The position numbers and the translations under genes are program-made. From Ligustrum vulgare (Eukaryota; Streptophyta; Magnoliopsida; Lamiales; Oleaceae), in the NCBI GenBank assembly GCA_963555705.1, contig OY743180.1:32024129-32088128 (forward strand): a stretch of DNA of 64,000 bases, given 5' to 3'. Under the pieces are notes generated by a model. It ran no database searches, was not told the DNA's origin, and was given only the letters and a program-made list of their open reading frames with translations. Position 1 is the first letter of the stretch. Each line of letters begins with the position of its first letter. Positions 1 to 10,976 of the stretch are shown here, piece after piece.

Positions 1-110
1 TGGTACTGGCCAGATCGCAATAATACTCCTTATCAATAATAATATTGCACACTTTACTGCCCACATGACACCTAGTCTGGAAGGTAGGATCGAATTCATA
101 ATTCATCCCT
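1..110 (-). pseudogene. retropepsin-like fragment of PAL element
   Basis: The minus-strand translation resembles the first part of the protease fragment at 51615-51881, including the FDPTFKTRCHVS-like stretch. This is the region of plant Ty3/gypsy polyproteins just before and inside the aspartic protease. Only about 35 residues are visible before the window edge, so activity cannot be judged. Confidence 0.5.
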
Positions 111-585
111 TTATGTAACTTTCAAAAATTTGAGAGACTCAAAATAAGAGGGTCCAGATATTGACAAATATCAATAAGGAATCTAATGTTGACTCGAAAA
201 GGAAAATAATATCAAGAATTTTAAAGAAATTCAAGAAAGTGGTTCTTGAATTTGACTCGAAAGGAAAGAATATCAAGAATATTGTAGAAATTCAAGAAAA
301 TGATTCTTGAATTTTGACTAGAAGGAAAGAATATCAAGAATTTTAATTTGACTTGGAAGGTAAGGAATTATCAAGAACAATCGAATAAGAAAAACACTTT
401 TGATTTTTTTAGAACGAGTCTTATGGATCAAACCGGAAAAAAATTTACTGGCAAGAAGAACAAGAAAAATTGAAAACAAAGACTCAAATAACAAAAATAG
501 GATATTGATGATTTTTATGGGACTCGATGATAAACATAAAAATCAAATTGGATAGAAAAACACAATAACCTGAATTTAGAGTCCA

Positions 586-597
586 GCTCTGATATCA
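586..597 (-). other. primer binding site (initiator Met tRNA type)
   Basis: The reverse complement is close to TGGTATCAGAGC, the classic plant retrotransposon PBS that pairs with the 3' end of initiator tRNA-Met. It lies immediately internal to the LTR edge at 600, which fixes the element as minus-strand. One base differs from the copies at 38425 and 52328. Confidence 0.75.
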
Positions 598-599
598 TA

Positions 600-1501
600 T
601 GATGAGAACCCGGGAGGGGGTCCTCATCGTAGCTCGCGGAATAATGCTTGGAAAGTTCCGAATCCAGGTTGGAACGGACGATAACAATACAACCCCGACC
701 TCACGACGCAAGAACCAGGGGTATATTAAACCCAAGACCCGTTACGATGCGGAGATAAGAACCACAAAGGGGGAACGCCACAAGGAATGTCCAGATCCTT
801 GATAAGTTCAATTGTTTTGAACGCCACAAGATTTGAATCTTGATAAGTTCGTTGTTTAAATGGTAAATTCTCACTTTTAGAGAGAGTAAAAACACTCAAT
901 GATTTTATTCATCAAAAGTCTTCTGTTTTTACATTGAATGGAAAATCATATAAATAGACAAAATAAACCCTAGTCGCTAACTGACTCTGAATAGAATTCT
1001 AATTAAGGTAAAATAGCTAACATCACTAAAATAACCAAAATAACCAAAATTACCAAAATTGGAAAAAGAATTAAAAACCAATAAAGGAAATACAAATCAA
1101 CTGAAATACTAAAAATCCCGAAACTCTGATTCGCGCCGCTTACGGCCGTAGTAGTCGGACTTACGGTCGTAAGTCCTTCTCGGATCAAAATGTTTCAATA
1201 TTAGTTACGGCCGTGAAGATTGATGTTACGGCCGTGAAATTCCATGGATTAGTTACAGCCGTGAGAACCCAAGTTACGGCCGTAAACGCTGTTCTGCCCA
1301 AATTGTGCGCTGATAATGTTACGGACGCAATTATGGAAGTTACGGCCGTAAAAGCCCTTCTACCTTGATTTCTGATCCTTAGACGTGAATTGAATCTTGA
1401 CTCGAGCCCAACACGAAACTTGTTCATTTTCCCATGTAGAATATTGTTGAATTGCCCTTATCTTGATTTCTCATTTTTAACGCCTTTTCCGGATCACATC
1501 A
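600..1501 (-). repeat. PAL 5' LTR with TTACGGCCGTAA array
   Basis: The LTR runs on plus from TGATGAGAACC to GGATCACATCA (TG...CA). It shares with other PAL LTRs the phrases ACGCCACAAGGAATGTCC and CTTGATAAGTTC and the repeated near-palindrome TTACGGCCGTAA. About nine perfect or mutated copies lie between 1137 and 1351, for example 1274-1285 and 1340-1351. At 902 bp it is slightly longer than the 745-844 bp LTRs of the copies further along. Confidence 0.8.
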
Positions 1502-1572
1502 TTCCCTCTTCATTTAAGATGATTCGTCCCGAATCATAACATTGTTCTTAACTTCTTTTCCGGATCACATCA
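1485..1572. repeat. 71-bp imperfect duplication at LTR/internal edge
   Basis: The 17-bp phrase TTTTCCGGATCACATCA occurs at 1485-1501 and again at 1556-1572. The bases between match the internal sequence that normally follows the other side of a PAL LTR (a reverse-complemented polypurine tract, then GATTCGTCCCGAATCAT). So the outer flank of this LTR is itself PAL internal sequence followed by another copy of the LTR end. Confidence 0.7.
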
Positions 1573-1574
1573 AG

Positions 1575-3590
1575 TAGTTAGTATAGAGAGTATTAAATTT
1601 TATCAATATTTTTCATTTATACATTTTATCCCTTATTTATTGTTTTAAGTTAACTCACTTTGTTTCCAACAAAAAATTTGAAAATGCAATAGTTAAGTAG
1701 TTGATGTGCATTGTACCAAGATACATTAAATAAGGGTACATGTGGAAATGAAAAATTTAATGCGTGCTCAATATGGAAACAAGACTATCTTTTTGGGACA
1801 GACAAAAATAGTATACATGACTATCATTTTGGACGGAGGGAATATATTTTTTTAATGTGTTGCTTACATATATTTTATTTGAAATTCAATATATTAATTA
1901 ATATATTTTATTTTTCCTTATTTTTTAAAAATGCAAATTTTTGTCAAAATGATAAAATGATTAAGCCTCCGTTTGGTACTTATTTATGATTTTGAGGTAA
2001 AAAGTAGTGACTGAAAATTAGAGAGAGAAAATATTTGTGATTAAAAAGTTGATAGAAAATAATTAATTATTTTTGTAAGATGCGTATTGAAGAGCATACT
2101 CATTTATTGACATATTAGGAAGTAAAATTTCAATAATTTTATATATTTAATTTCAAAATATATTAATTCAATTTTTTCATTTCTAACTTAACAAATTTAT
2201 ATAGCATATATTTATTTATTTTAAAATATATTAATCCAAAATTTTCATTTTCAATGTAACACATTTATATAGATATGATATGACATTTATTTATATTCAA
2301 ATATATTAATCCGATTTTTTAATTTCCTACATAACACATGTTATTGAATTTGACACTTTTTTTTTAAAAAAAAACTAATCAAAATAAAAAATTCTGTAGG
2401 TTGTCACTCAAAGTTTGACACTTAATTAAATTTTTTATAAAAAAATTATTTTGACTTTTTTTTACGTTTTTCTTTAAAAATTTGTCCACCTTATCACCTA
2501 TTTTTCTTTTAATATGTTATAAATTTTAATTAATTTTATTTTTTAATATGTTGCTTACATATATTTTATTCGAAATCCAATATATTAATTAATATATTTT
2601 CTTTTTCTTTATTTTTTAAACATACAAATTTTTGTCAAAATGATGAAATGATTAAAATTCCTACCAATTTATCATTGGTGGGAAAAAGATGATAGCAAAT
2701 AATTAATTATTTTTGTAATATGCTTATTGAAGAACCTACTCATTTATTGACATATTAGGAAGTGAAACTTCAATAATTTTATTTATTTATTTTCAAAATA
2801 TATTGATTCAAAATTTTCATTTCTAACTTAACAAATTTATATCGCACGTAATTATTTATTTTCAAATATATTAATTCTAATGAAAATTATTCTCTTTTTT
2901 CCATCAAATGCAACATTTTTTTTTTGTTCATCACAAGATTTTTGTAGGTCATCACCAGTTCTTTCTTCTTTTTCTTTTTTCTTTTTGGGCACCAAATTAG
3001 CGGATGATCGTTCATCTAGTACAAATGATTAGGAATTTGCATCTAAAATGATGCAATATTGTGGCGCATCATATCTAATGCACCATGCATCCATTTGCCA
3101 TTATCAACCAAAAAATTATCAGCATTGAGGATAGATAATTAAATATCTATGAACCTCCCTAGCTATAATCTCCGTCTCAACAAGCCGAAAGCAACAGCCA
3201 ATTCCTCACTGTGATACTAAAGCAAATACGTGGAAATTATTTTATTTTAAGGACCTCCACCTATCATTCTATTCATTTCCTGTAACAATAAACCCAAAAG
3301 TTTAAATCTTGATATCCTTAAAATAAAGTAAAATGCGATTGAAATTATAAGAATTACAGCCAATGAGTAGCGATGACGAGACTACAAATTGGGTGATAAA
3401 TATAAAGATGAGAAATAACCATCTTCAGCTAAGTCCAAGTACTACAGAGAAGGCCCTGTGCCTGATTCTTCAGCTCTATTTAACAAAATATTTTAGTTTT
3501 ATTTAAAAAAATGATTTTTGCTTCAACAAATGGTTTATTCGAAGTACAATAGTGAAGCAAATTTATAAGGAAGGAATCAGACATGCCCAA
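1575..3590. repeat. AT-rich DNA with ~690-bp tandem duplication
   Basis: The stretch starting TTGCTTACATATATTTTATT at about 1860 recurs at about 2551, and similarity continues for more than 300 bp (TTTTTGTCAAAATGAT, CATTTATTGACATATTAGGAAG, CATTTCTAACTTAACAAATTTATAT). Unit 1 has an extra block near 1970-2045 where unit 2 has a shorter different one. From 2890 to 3590 I see only AT-rich DNA without ORF, TIR or LTR structure. Confidence 0.6.
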
Positions 3591-5767
3591 TGTTACAACC
3601 CACTTTTAATTTTACAAGTCAAATAATTATTTTATCAAGTCAACATTTATTTTTGACCAATTTAGTCCAAGTGGGGACCAATTTAAATGAGTAGAATTTT
3701 GGGGATCATTTAAATTTTATTATAAGTTGGGGGACTTAACTTATTATCATTTATATTTGGGATTTTATTGGAATGATAGATTAAGGACCCAACATGCAAT
3801 TTCTACCAAACTTAAATTTGTCTTGACATTAGTAGACAACAATTCAACCAAACCAAAGACATACACATAGACATTACCCAATAGAGAGGTTACGCAGAGA
3901 AGAGAAAAATCGGAGGAAGAAAGAAAAGAAAAAGGAAGGAAAAAAAAAAAAAAACGGATTTTCATTCAACCATCAAGACTTCATTTTCACCTTCAAGAGG
4001 TAAGGCAATAGCCATTTATTTGAGATATGATGTTGATTTTAGGGTTTTGATTTTTGAGTTAAATGTTAGATTTTTGGATGGATTTATGATTCGTTGAAAG
4101 ATATTAGGCTAAATATTCAAGTTTGGGCAAGATTAAGTTATTGGAGCCTATATTAAATCATTTCATGCTTAAATACTTAATTTGGTGATGTTTATTTGGA
4201 GATTAAATTACCCATGTAATTAAGTTAAATAATTAGTCCATTACTAGTTTCTTGGAAAGGGTTTTGGTGTCTATGAGCATTCCATTGAGGTATTGGTTAA
4301 ATAAAGGATATATGAGTTATAATGAAGCCATATTTAACATAAGAGAAGGTTGGTTGGATGTAATGGTGGAGGCATATGAAATTTGTGGTTATTGTATAGG
4401 ATGTTTTTTTTTCATTTTGAGCATTTGTTAAATATTTGTAATTATTGGAGTTGATCCAAGGTTTTAATTTAATTTTCAAGAGGCGACACGGAGATTGGCC
4501 AGGCCTATCAGCCAAACTAGGTTTCAGTCACAATCTCCTGTGAGTGGAGAAACTTATTTTTCCTTAAAGTTAAATTTTAATATTTAATGGCATAAATTTT
4601 CCATACGATTCATGTTTTCAATTAAGTAGCCAAGTTACGGAAATTACTACTTTTCGCAAATACAAGTTTAGAAGCATGATTTTAGACTTCTTCTTTTAAA
4701 ATTTCAAGTTAATCAAATTATAAATTTAGTACATTATTCTATAAAAGAATTTGTTACATGTAAATTATTATTGTGAAAAACCATCAGAAAGTACCCAGGT
4801 GATATTACCCGCTCTGCACTGATGTGAATTCGTTTCCACAGTGTATGACCATATTATCAGATTATCAGAGGTCTTTGGGACCCACTCTTGTGCACATATA
4901 GGCTTTGGGCCGTGTACTAGGGTGTTTTAGCCTTTGGGGGCAGTCTATGCGCATATGACACAGTTTATCAGATTATCAGCTTATCAGATTTGAATGACTT
5001 TGCCTTGTACATCGAGAATACTCTGTACTTGAGTAAAGTTGCTCATTGGGTACACTTTGATGTGATTCTTTTCAGTACAGTATGATATATTTATTCATAG
5101 AAAAATATTTCAGCTTCTCAGTACAGTTCAACGAATTTTTAGTATTATCAGACAGTTATCACAATTTATGCCATGGTTTCAGTATTTATAAATTCTCATT
5201 TCAGCTAGATGTGCTTTTCAGATAAGTAAAATATTTTCTTATGTCAATCAAAAGTTATAATTACAAAACAAATAATGATTTTATAAAGAATTATAAACGA
5301 GAAAAGTATGACTAGTTTTCAAACACTCTACTCACTGAGTTAAAATCTCATATTTTTGTAACATTTTTCCCTACCAGGATACTTTTGAGTTTTGATAGGA
5401 AGTTGGAAAGCCTGCCCAAGAGCCACAAGATCATTTAGTTGTATGTTTCTAGTCTTCATCATTCTTTTGGGATCCATGTATATATATTTAACCCGGTCCA
5501 TTCTCGAGTTATTGTTTTGTCAAGTACTTAGTTGATTAGAATGATATGTTGATGTATCAAATGTAAGTGGAATGGATGATACGTAGTAAGAACTAGATGG
5601 GCATGTATAAGCTCTTTTGATTTTTGATATGTTGATGCGAAGCAATATGGATTCCCAGTATTTTACATGTGGTTGTTTGAGGATTTGTTGATTTTGTTAC
5701 AGGGAGGTTATATCCAATATTTAAAGGGAACTCTGTCAATTTATTTTTTAAAATCAGGGGGTATTAC
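3591..5767 (+). repeat. probable old solo LTR (Ty3/gypsy type)
   Basis: It begins TGTTACAACCCAC and ends GGGGGTATTAC. It has the order of LTR sub-motifs seen in the HP LTRs: a CTACTCACTGAG block followed by CCCTACCAGG-like bases near 5330-5385, and near 5699 a GGGAGGTTATATCCAATATTTAAAGGGAACTC-type motif matching the conserved HP 3'-end motif. No PBS follows and no 5-bp target duplication is visible, and the expected terminal CA is CG. The outer ends may therefore be mutated or recombined. Assignment is by motif order only. Confidence 0.45.
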
Positions 5768-6121
5768 GAGAAGATTTATAGAATTTGAAAAGTTTCAGTA
5801 GCCTTGGTGGTGGGTCCAGTATCTAGCTGACATTCATCATCGGCGCACGCCACGTCTTGGGTCCACACAGGGTGATTCGAGACAGGGTCGTGTCACCCGA
5901 AGTTTGGGGAAGAAGAATGGAGTGAGCGTTCTTAATTTTTTGGGAAAATGAACAGGATGTTCCAAGTTCCAACCTGAGAAAGAAACGTATATTCAATTTT
6001 TTTTGGTCCCATAGATTTTATTATGTGACGTGTTTTGCCTTGGTGGTAATACTTAACGGAAAATAAGTGACACATCGGATTTTCATCCAATTACGTGGCA
6101 CTTTTCGTCAATTGCATGTAA
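5768..6121. other. no feature recognised
   Basis: Single-copy-looking DNA between the solo LTR and the copia LTR. It holds a short GC-richer patch (about 5800-5900) and no ORF, TIR or RNA gene that I can support. Confidence 0.5.
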
Positions 6122-6817
6122 TGTTTGAGATAGTTGAGCGAGCATTGGGCTCTGATTTAAAGTTCAGTAAGCAGTAAAGTTAGTCAGCAATAATATAACA
6201 TAAGGTAAAGTTAGCAATAATTTAATAAACTTAGCAGATCAGAGGGTGTACTCTGACTTAATTGGAATAGAGACCAAGTTGAAGCTTTCTTGTGGCCAAT
6301 AGATTGCGATGTTATGTAATGTACGTAAACTCGAATCTTTATATTAAACATATAAATTTAAATATGATTCTATTCAGGATCTTGATCATAAAAATAATTA
6401 TTATAAATCATAAGATATACCAAAATTCATAGCAATAATGTAGAAAGTTATGAGATCCTGTCACAACTTTAATTGAATCCCAAAGAAAAATATTGATCTG
6501 AAACTTGTCTTCTCTCTCTTAACCTAAGCGTTTAGTTGTGTTTCATAAGTTGAACCCTTATGATTGAATTTGAGTTCATTATATATAGGTAGAGAGATGT
6601 GTCGAATTTCCTATAGCCTTTTAATCTCAACTGTCCATCAAAGTTGTAGTATTAATAAGAAGAAATTCTAATTAAACCAAATTTCTATTAACTCAGCAAT
6701 TTATCTAATTAAACCAGGATACTTAATATGGGCCACATAATGAGAAGATAATTGTGAAATTGAAAACATACACAATTCCATAATAATAGAGATTGACATA
6801 TCACAAAATTTCTAACA
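6122..6817 (-). repeat. copia 3' LTR (minus orientation)
   Basis: On the minus strand it starts TGTTAGAAATTTTGTGAT, a common plant Ty1/copia LTR start. It is immediately preceded by a polypurine tract, the complement of GTCTCGCACTT at 6818. A TATA-like CTATATATAA sits on the minus strand near 6578-6588, as expected for an LTR promoter. The far edge (TGTTTGAGAT at 6122) is a guess. The matching 5' LTR was not found beyond the gag end at 12160. Confidence 0.55.
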
Positions 6818-6828
6818 GTCTCGCACTT
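6818..6828 (-). other. copia polypurine tract
   Basis: On the minus strand this reads AAGTGCGAGAC directly before the LTR start TGTTAG. It is close to the AAGTGGGAGATTGTTRG junction usual in plant copia elements. Confidence 0.6.
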
Positions 6829-7130
6829 AATCCATATGACAATCCTATTTATGGTTTCATATAGGAATCATATGGCGCGCAAAAAAATGCTGAATTAATA
6901 TACTTAAAAGGTTTATCGTAATTACCTTAGTTAATTGAATCACTGATAAGAGTCAAAGCGGTTTCATATTAATTAAAAAACATGGTCCCTTCCATGTATT
7001 ACTGATCAATAATCAAATTTACGAAGTATGTATACCGAAGCAATCATAATGGTCATCATAATGTTTTAATTAAAAGACTATTTTTGTTATTATTATCCAT
7101 TTACATAATGTATACAAAATGAAAATATAA

Positions 7131-8212
7131 GGCTACATTTTCTTTGACGTTTTCCAAGCGTTTTCCATTTCCGAAAACGTGGAAAACGCGTTCTCTTGAA
7201 CCGTTTTCGGAAAAAAAATTTCGAAAACGTTTTCAAAATTTGTAAAGAAAATGGATTTCCGCGTTTTCCGAAATTTATACCTATTAAGTGGAAAACGCGA
7301 AAAACACGCGTTTTCCACGTAAAAAAAAAAAAAAAAAAAAAAAATTAAAAAAAGTTGAAATTTGTCAAAATTTGTCATTTTTAATTACATTATTGGTCAT
7401 TGATTTTCAAAATTTGTCATTTTAATCCTCAAATTTTGAAATTTCTTTCGAAAATACCCTAATTTATTTGCAACTTAGGTCCCTCAACTTCAGATTTTGT
7501 TGCACATTAGTTCACAAATTTTACTTTTATTTCAATTTAGTCTTTCTCGTATTTGCTTTATAGGTCATTGTCTTCAAACATGTATAACTTTTGATGTACA
7601 ACTCCGAATTGCATTCTGTTTTTTGCGTCGAACTCCAAATTCAACCATCTTTCTGATGATGTATCAGGTGCTTAATTATTAAATATTTCTTTTTTTACTT
7701 TTGTATTGTAGACACTTATTTTGTAAGGGCATCATTAATTAACGTAAATTGATTTTTGCAAATTTTATTGAAACTTAAATTTTAAACGTTATGAGTGTTT
7801 ACTAGAAGGATGTATCTATATAAAGTATTAAATGGAACGAATACTTTAGAAGGGAAAATTACTACCCAAATATGGAACAATTACTTTATAAGGGAAACAT
7901 GAATTTTTGAACTTTTTTGGTATAACCAAATTGTGTGATAGGGGTTATTTCATTTATTTTTGTTGTGCAACTCAAATATGATATCTTTATTTCATTTATA
8001 TTCACAAACAATATAATTACAAGTATACAGAAATAATTTTCTTCAAAATTTTAAACAAACGCGTTTTCCAACTTTTCATTTTCGAAGACAGTTTTCAGAA
8101 ATAACAAACCAAACGCGTTTTCAGCAATTTCGAAAAAAGTCACAGAAAATGGAAAGCAGAAAATATTTTCAAAAATGAAAACAGGAAACTGAAACACAAA
8201 GATAACGCAGCC
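7131..8212. mobile_element. non-autonomous TIR element, TAA target duplication
   Basis: The left end GGCTACATTTTCTTTG and the complement of the right end, GGCTGCGTTATCTTTG, match at 13 of 16 bases. Both sides are flanked by TAA (7128-7130 and 8213-8215), the target duplication of PIF/Harbinger elements. Subterminal DNA on both arms is rich in GTTTTCC/GGAAAAC and ACGCG words in inverted orientation. No transposase-like frame exists inside, so it is a deletion derivative or Tourist-like element. It lies between the copia 3' LTR and the copia coding remnant. Confidence 0.75.
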
Positions 8213-8289
8213 TAAAAATTCAGAATTGTCAATAATGAAATTTCAAAATAATGTCAAAATAAGAACACGGAGCAATCTACATGCAAGAA

Positions 8290-8994
8290 AAGAAACTATT
8301 CCTTACACTCAAGACCCATTGTTTTAGTGTGCTGCTTAAATGTGTTGGGTGATATCCCTTTAGTGAATGGATCAGTGTAACCAATCACCTCAAGGTGATC
8401 AGTATGGCTAAATGTGAGCATATGCTTCTTTGTTCCCTATAAATATCTCAATACTTTCTTAGCAGCTTTCCAATGATCAATTCCTGGATTGCTTTGATAA
8501 TGTCCAAACATACCTATTGCAAAGCAAATGTCTAGCATGGTGCAAACCTGTGCATACATTCAACTTCCTAAAAGAGAAGTATAAGGAAAAATTTTCATTC
8601 GTTCACATTCCAATTCAGTTTGAGGACACTGAGTTAGGCTGAACTTGTCCCCCTTCTGAATTGGAACAACATTAGGATCTCAAGACGCCATATTAAATCT
8701 TTCCAAAACTTTTGTGATACAGGCATTCTAAGATATTCCCAAAAATCTACGTGATCTATCAATAATATTTCTATTCCGATCACGAATGATGCCTCTCCCA
8801 TATCTTTCATTTCAAAGTTTCAGGAAATAAAATCCTTAATTTCCCATAATATACCAAGGTCACTGTTGGAAATTAATATGTCATCAATATATAGAACCAA
8901 AAATGTAAACGTACTCCCACTGATCTTCAAGTATACATTAATCAACAATGTTTTCAATAAACTGAAAAGAACTAATGGTATTGTGAAACTTAAG
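8290..8994 (-). pseudogene. Ty1/copia reverse transcriptase C-part and RNase H tail
   Basis: Minus-strand frames give the RT active-site box LYIDDILIS, then NFEMKDMGEASFVIGIEI, the CTMLDICFAIGMFGHYQ-like stretch, the YLQGTKKHMLTF-like stretch and LEVIGY, all in copia order. After LEVIGY the frame jumps to TDPFTKGISPNTF, which belongs near the polyprotein C-terminus (usual form ADPLTKG). Most of the RNase H domain has therefore been deleted. In-frame stops and frameshifts are present. A MITE-like insertion separates this part from upstream RT. Confidence 0.8.
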
Positions 8995-9154
8995 CATCTG
9001 TTTGGAAAAAGCCAAAAAAATAAATTTTTAAACAACACAATTTTCCAAATCATCTTTTAACCATACATATTTTTTCTCTCCACTTTTTAACCACACATCT
9101 TACCTAAAAAATATAAAAAAACATATTTTTAAATACTAAAATTTTAACAAACAG
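8995..9154. mobile_element. small MITE-like insertion in copia RT
   Basis: About 160 bp of A/T-rich DNA begins near CTGTTTGG and ends CAAACAG (inverted termini). It interrupts the copia RT frame: coding similarity stops at 8994 with GTGAAACTTAAG and resumes at about 9160 with TAATATACCATTG. A clean target duplication cannot be fixed because the junction bases have diverged. Confidence 0.55.
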
Positions 9155-10019
9155 CTTCTAATATACCATTGTCGTGAAACTTGTTTTGGTCTATTTATTG
9201 ACTTCTTTAACAGACAGACCATGTGTTCCTTTCCATCTGTAATGAAGCCTTCTGGCTACGCCATGTAGACTTCTTCTTCTTCCAAACTCTTATTAAGAAA
9301 AGTCGTTTTTACATCCATTTGTTGTAGCTCTAAATCAAAATGAGCAACTAATGCCATAATTATTCGTAATGAATCTTTTTTAGAAACTAGAGAGAATGTT
9401 TCATTGAAATCGATAACTTCTTCCTAATTAAAACCTTTGGTTACAAGTCTGGCTTTAAATCATTCGATATTACCATAAGAGTCATATTTGGTTTTAAAAC
9501 ACCATTTACAACCAGCTTTTTCATGCCCTACTGGTAATTAAACCAAATTACAAACTTTATTAACAGCCACATATTTCATCTCCTCAAACATGACATTGAT
9601 CCATTTTTAGATTCTTCACATTTAATGGCTTGTGTGTACGTAACTGGATCTTTCCTCATCCTTATGTTAAATTCAAATTCTTGTAAGTACAACACATAAT
9701 CATCCAAAATAGCTGATTTCTTGGGTCTTTGGGACCTCCTTAATGCTACTTCTGGTGCTGCATTTACACTTAGTTCAATGATGACAGTCTCATTATGGAG
9801 TTTTCAGGATTATTGATATTTTGTTCTACATTGTTGATTGGATCAACAACAACATTACGCAGAACTATGTCATTCGAAATTCGTGATAAGGGAATTGGTA
9901 CCCGAATTTCTTGAATAATCACATCTTTAACTTTATCACCCCCACTGACTTTGCCATTCTCAATGAATTTAGCATTACCAATTTCTATAATTCTCGTACT
10001 ATGATTAGAACAATAAAAT
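9155..10019 (-). pseudogene. Ty1/copia integrase tail and reverse transcriptase N-part
   Basis: Minus frames contain, from high to low coordinate, the integrase tail (ISKKSKGYRFYC, HSTRIIEIGNAKF), an acidic linker, and RT boxes resembling VLYLQEFEFN, FKARLVTKGF and LELQQMDVKTTFLN. These are spread over all three frames with several stops, so nothing can be expressed. The first break lies in the 12-T run near 10072 (an A run on the coding strand), where the integrase frame is lost. Confidence 0.75.
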
Positions 10020-10958
10020 CTATACCCTTTTGATTTTTTGGATATCCAATAAAATAACCATTAATGGTGTTTTTTTTTTTTTGGGATCCAGTTTCTTTTC
10101 TTGGGGAATATAAATGCATGCCTCCGCTGGGCAGCCCCATACATGCAAATGTCTAAAACTTGGTTTACATATTTTCCACATTTCGAAAGGTGTCTTAGGA
10201 ATAGCTTTACTGGGAACTCGATTTAAGATATACACAACGGTCCTAAGGGCATGCATCAACAACGATATAGGTAAATTAACATTACTCATCATACTCCTAA
10301 CCATTTCCATAAGTGTGCGATTGCGTCTTTGAGCAACACCATTCTGCCAAAGAGAACTCGACATTGTGTATTGGCCACAAATTCCTAACTTTTCTAAGAG
10401 TTTAGCAAAAGGACCAGGACGTTGTTCAGATTCATCATATTTTCCATAATATTCACTGCTCCTATCATATCTAATAATTTTCACATTTTTACCTAATTGT
10501 CTCTCAACTTCAATAATGTAAATTTCTACAGCATTTACAAATTGAGATTTTTCATGCAAAAGGTAAATATAGAAATAACGTGAGAAGTCATCAATAAAGG
10601 TGATGAAATATTTTTCTCCACTAATTGATGGAGTATTAAAAGGTCCACAAATGTCTGTATGTATTATTTCAAGCAATTTGTTACTTCTTGCGGCTCCTTT
10701 CTTGGTATGTTTGGTTTGTTTACTCTTAGTACAATCCACACAAGTACCAAAATCTGTAAAATCAAGATTTTTGAGAATCTCATTTTTTACTAATAAATTG
10801 ATTCTTTCCTTGGATATATGACCCAGTCTTTTATGCAACAAGAACGAAGAGCTTTCATTCGTCACATTACGTTTCAAACCAACATTCGGATGCAAGGTAA
10901 CAAGAAGAGATTTAGAAAAGGAAGAATCAAGATTAATTTGATTTAAGCCATTGACCAA
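10020..10958 (-). pseudogene. Ty1/copia GAG-pre-integrase and integrase core
   Basis: This 312-residue open frame has the zinc-binding HHCC-type region (HKRLGHIS, CVDCTKSKQTKHTKK) followed by the rve integrase core: HTDICGPF (first Asp), IRYDRSSEYYG (second Asp) and WQNGVAQRRNRTLMEMVRSM. In copia integrases the last box is normally VAERRNR, and its Glu completes the D,D-35-E triad. Here it is Gln, so strand transfer should be dead. The RSDRGGEY box is also altered. An in-frame TGA near 10977 separates it from gag-protease, and frame is lost downstream at a homopolymer. Integrated DNA insertion is the family role. Confidence 0.85.
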
Positions 10959-10976
10959 AATCCTGAACCAACAGAA

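Larger units (their letters stand above)
1..1501 (-). mobile_element. PAL-family Ty3/gypsy-derived element, cut by window edge
   Basis: The order read on the minus strand is LTR (1501 to 600), PBS, then internal DNA running off the window start. The internal part matches the complete PAL element at 49858-53181 over its protease and leader: the first ~110 bases correspond to 51776-51890. The leader carries a repeated AAGAATATCAAGAAT-type phrase also present in the PAL element at 36050-39183. The 3' LTR and most of the internal region lie outside the window, so completeness is unknown. Membership is seen by sequence similarity; the Ty3/gypsy assignment rests on the protease fragment. Confidence 0.8.

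Noticed and set aside
1137..1351. Possible CRISPR array
   Set aside because: Palindromic words are short, irregularly spaced, mutated and shared by dispersed LTRs in a plant genome; there are no cas genes.
1185..1427. Minus frame with repeated FTAVT residues
   Set aside because: It is the translation of the LTR palindrome TTACGGCCGTAA, not a protein repeat.
7133..7378. Phe-rich minus frame
   Set aside because: Translation of the GTTTTCC-rich arm and the A run of the TIR element.
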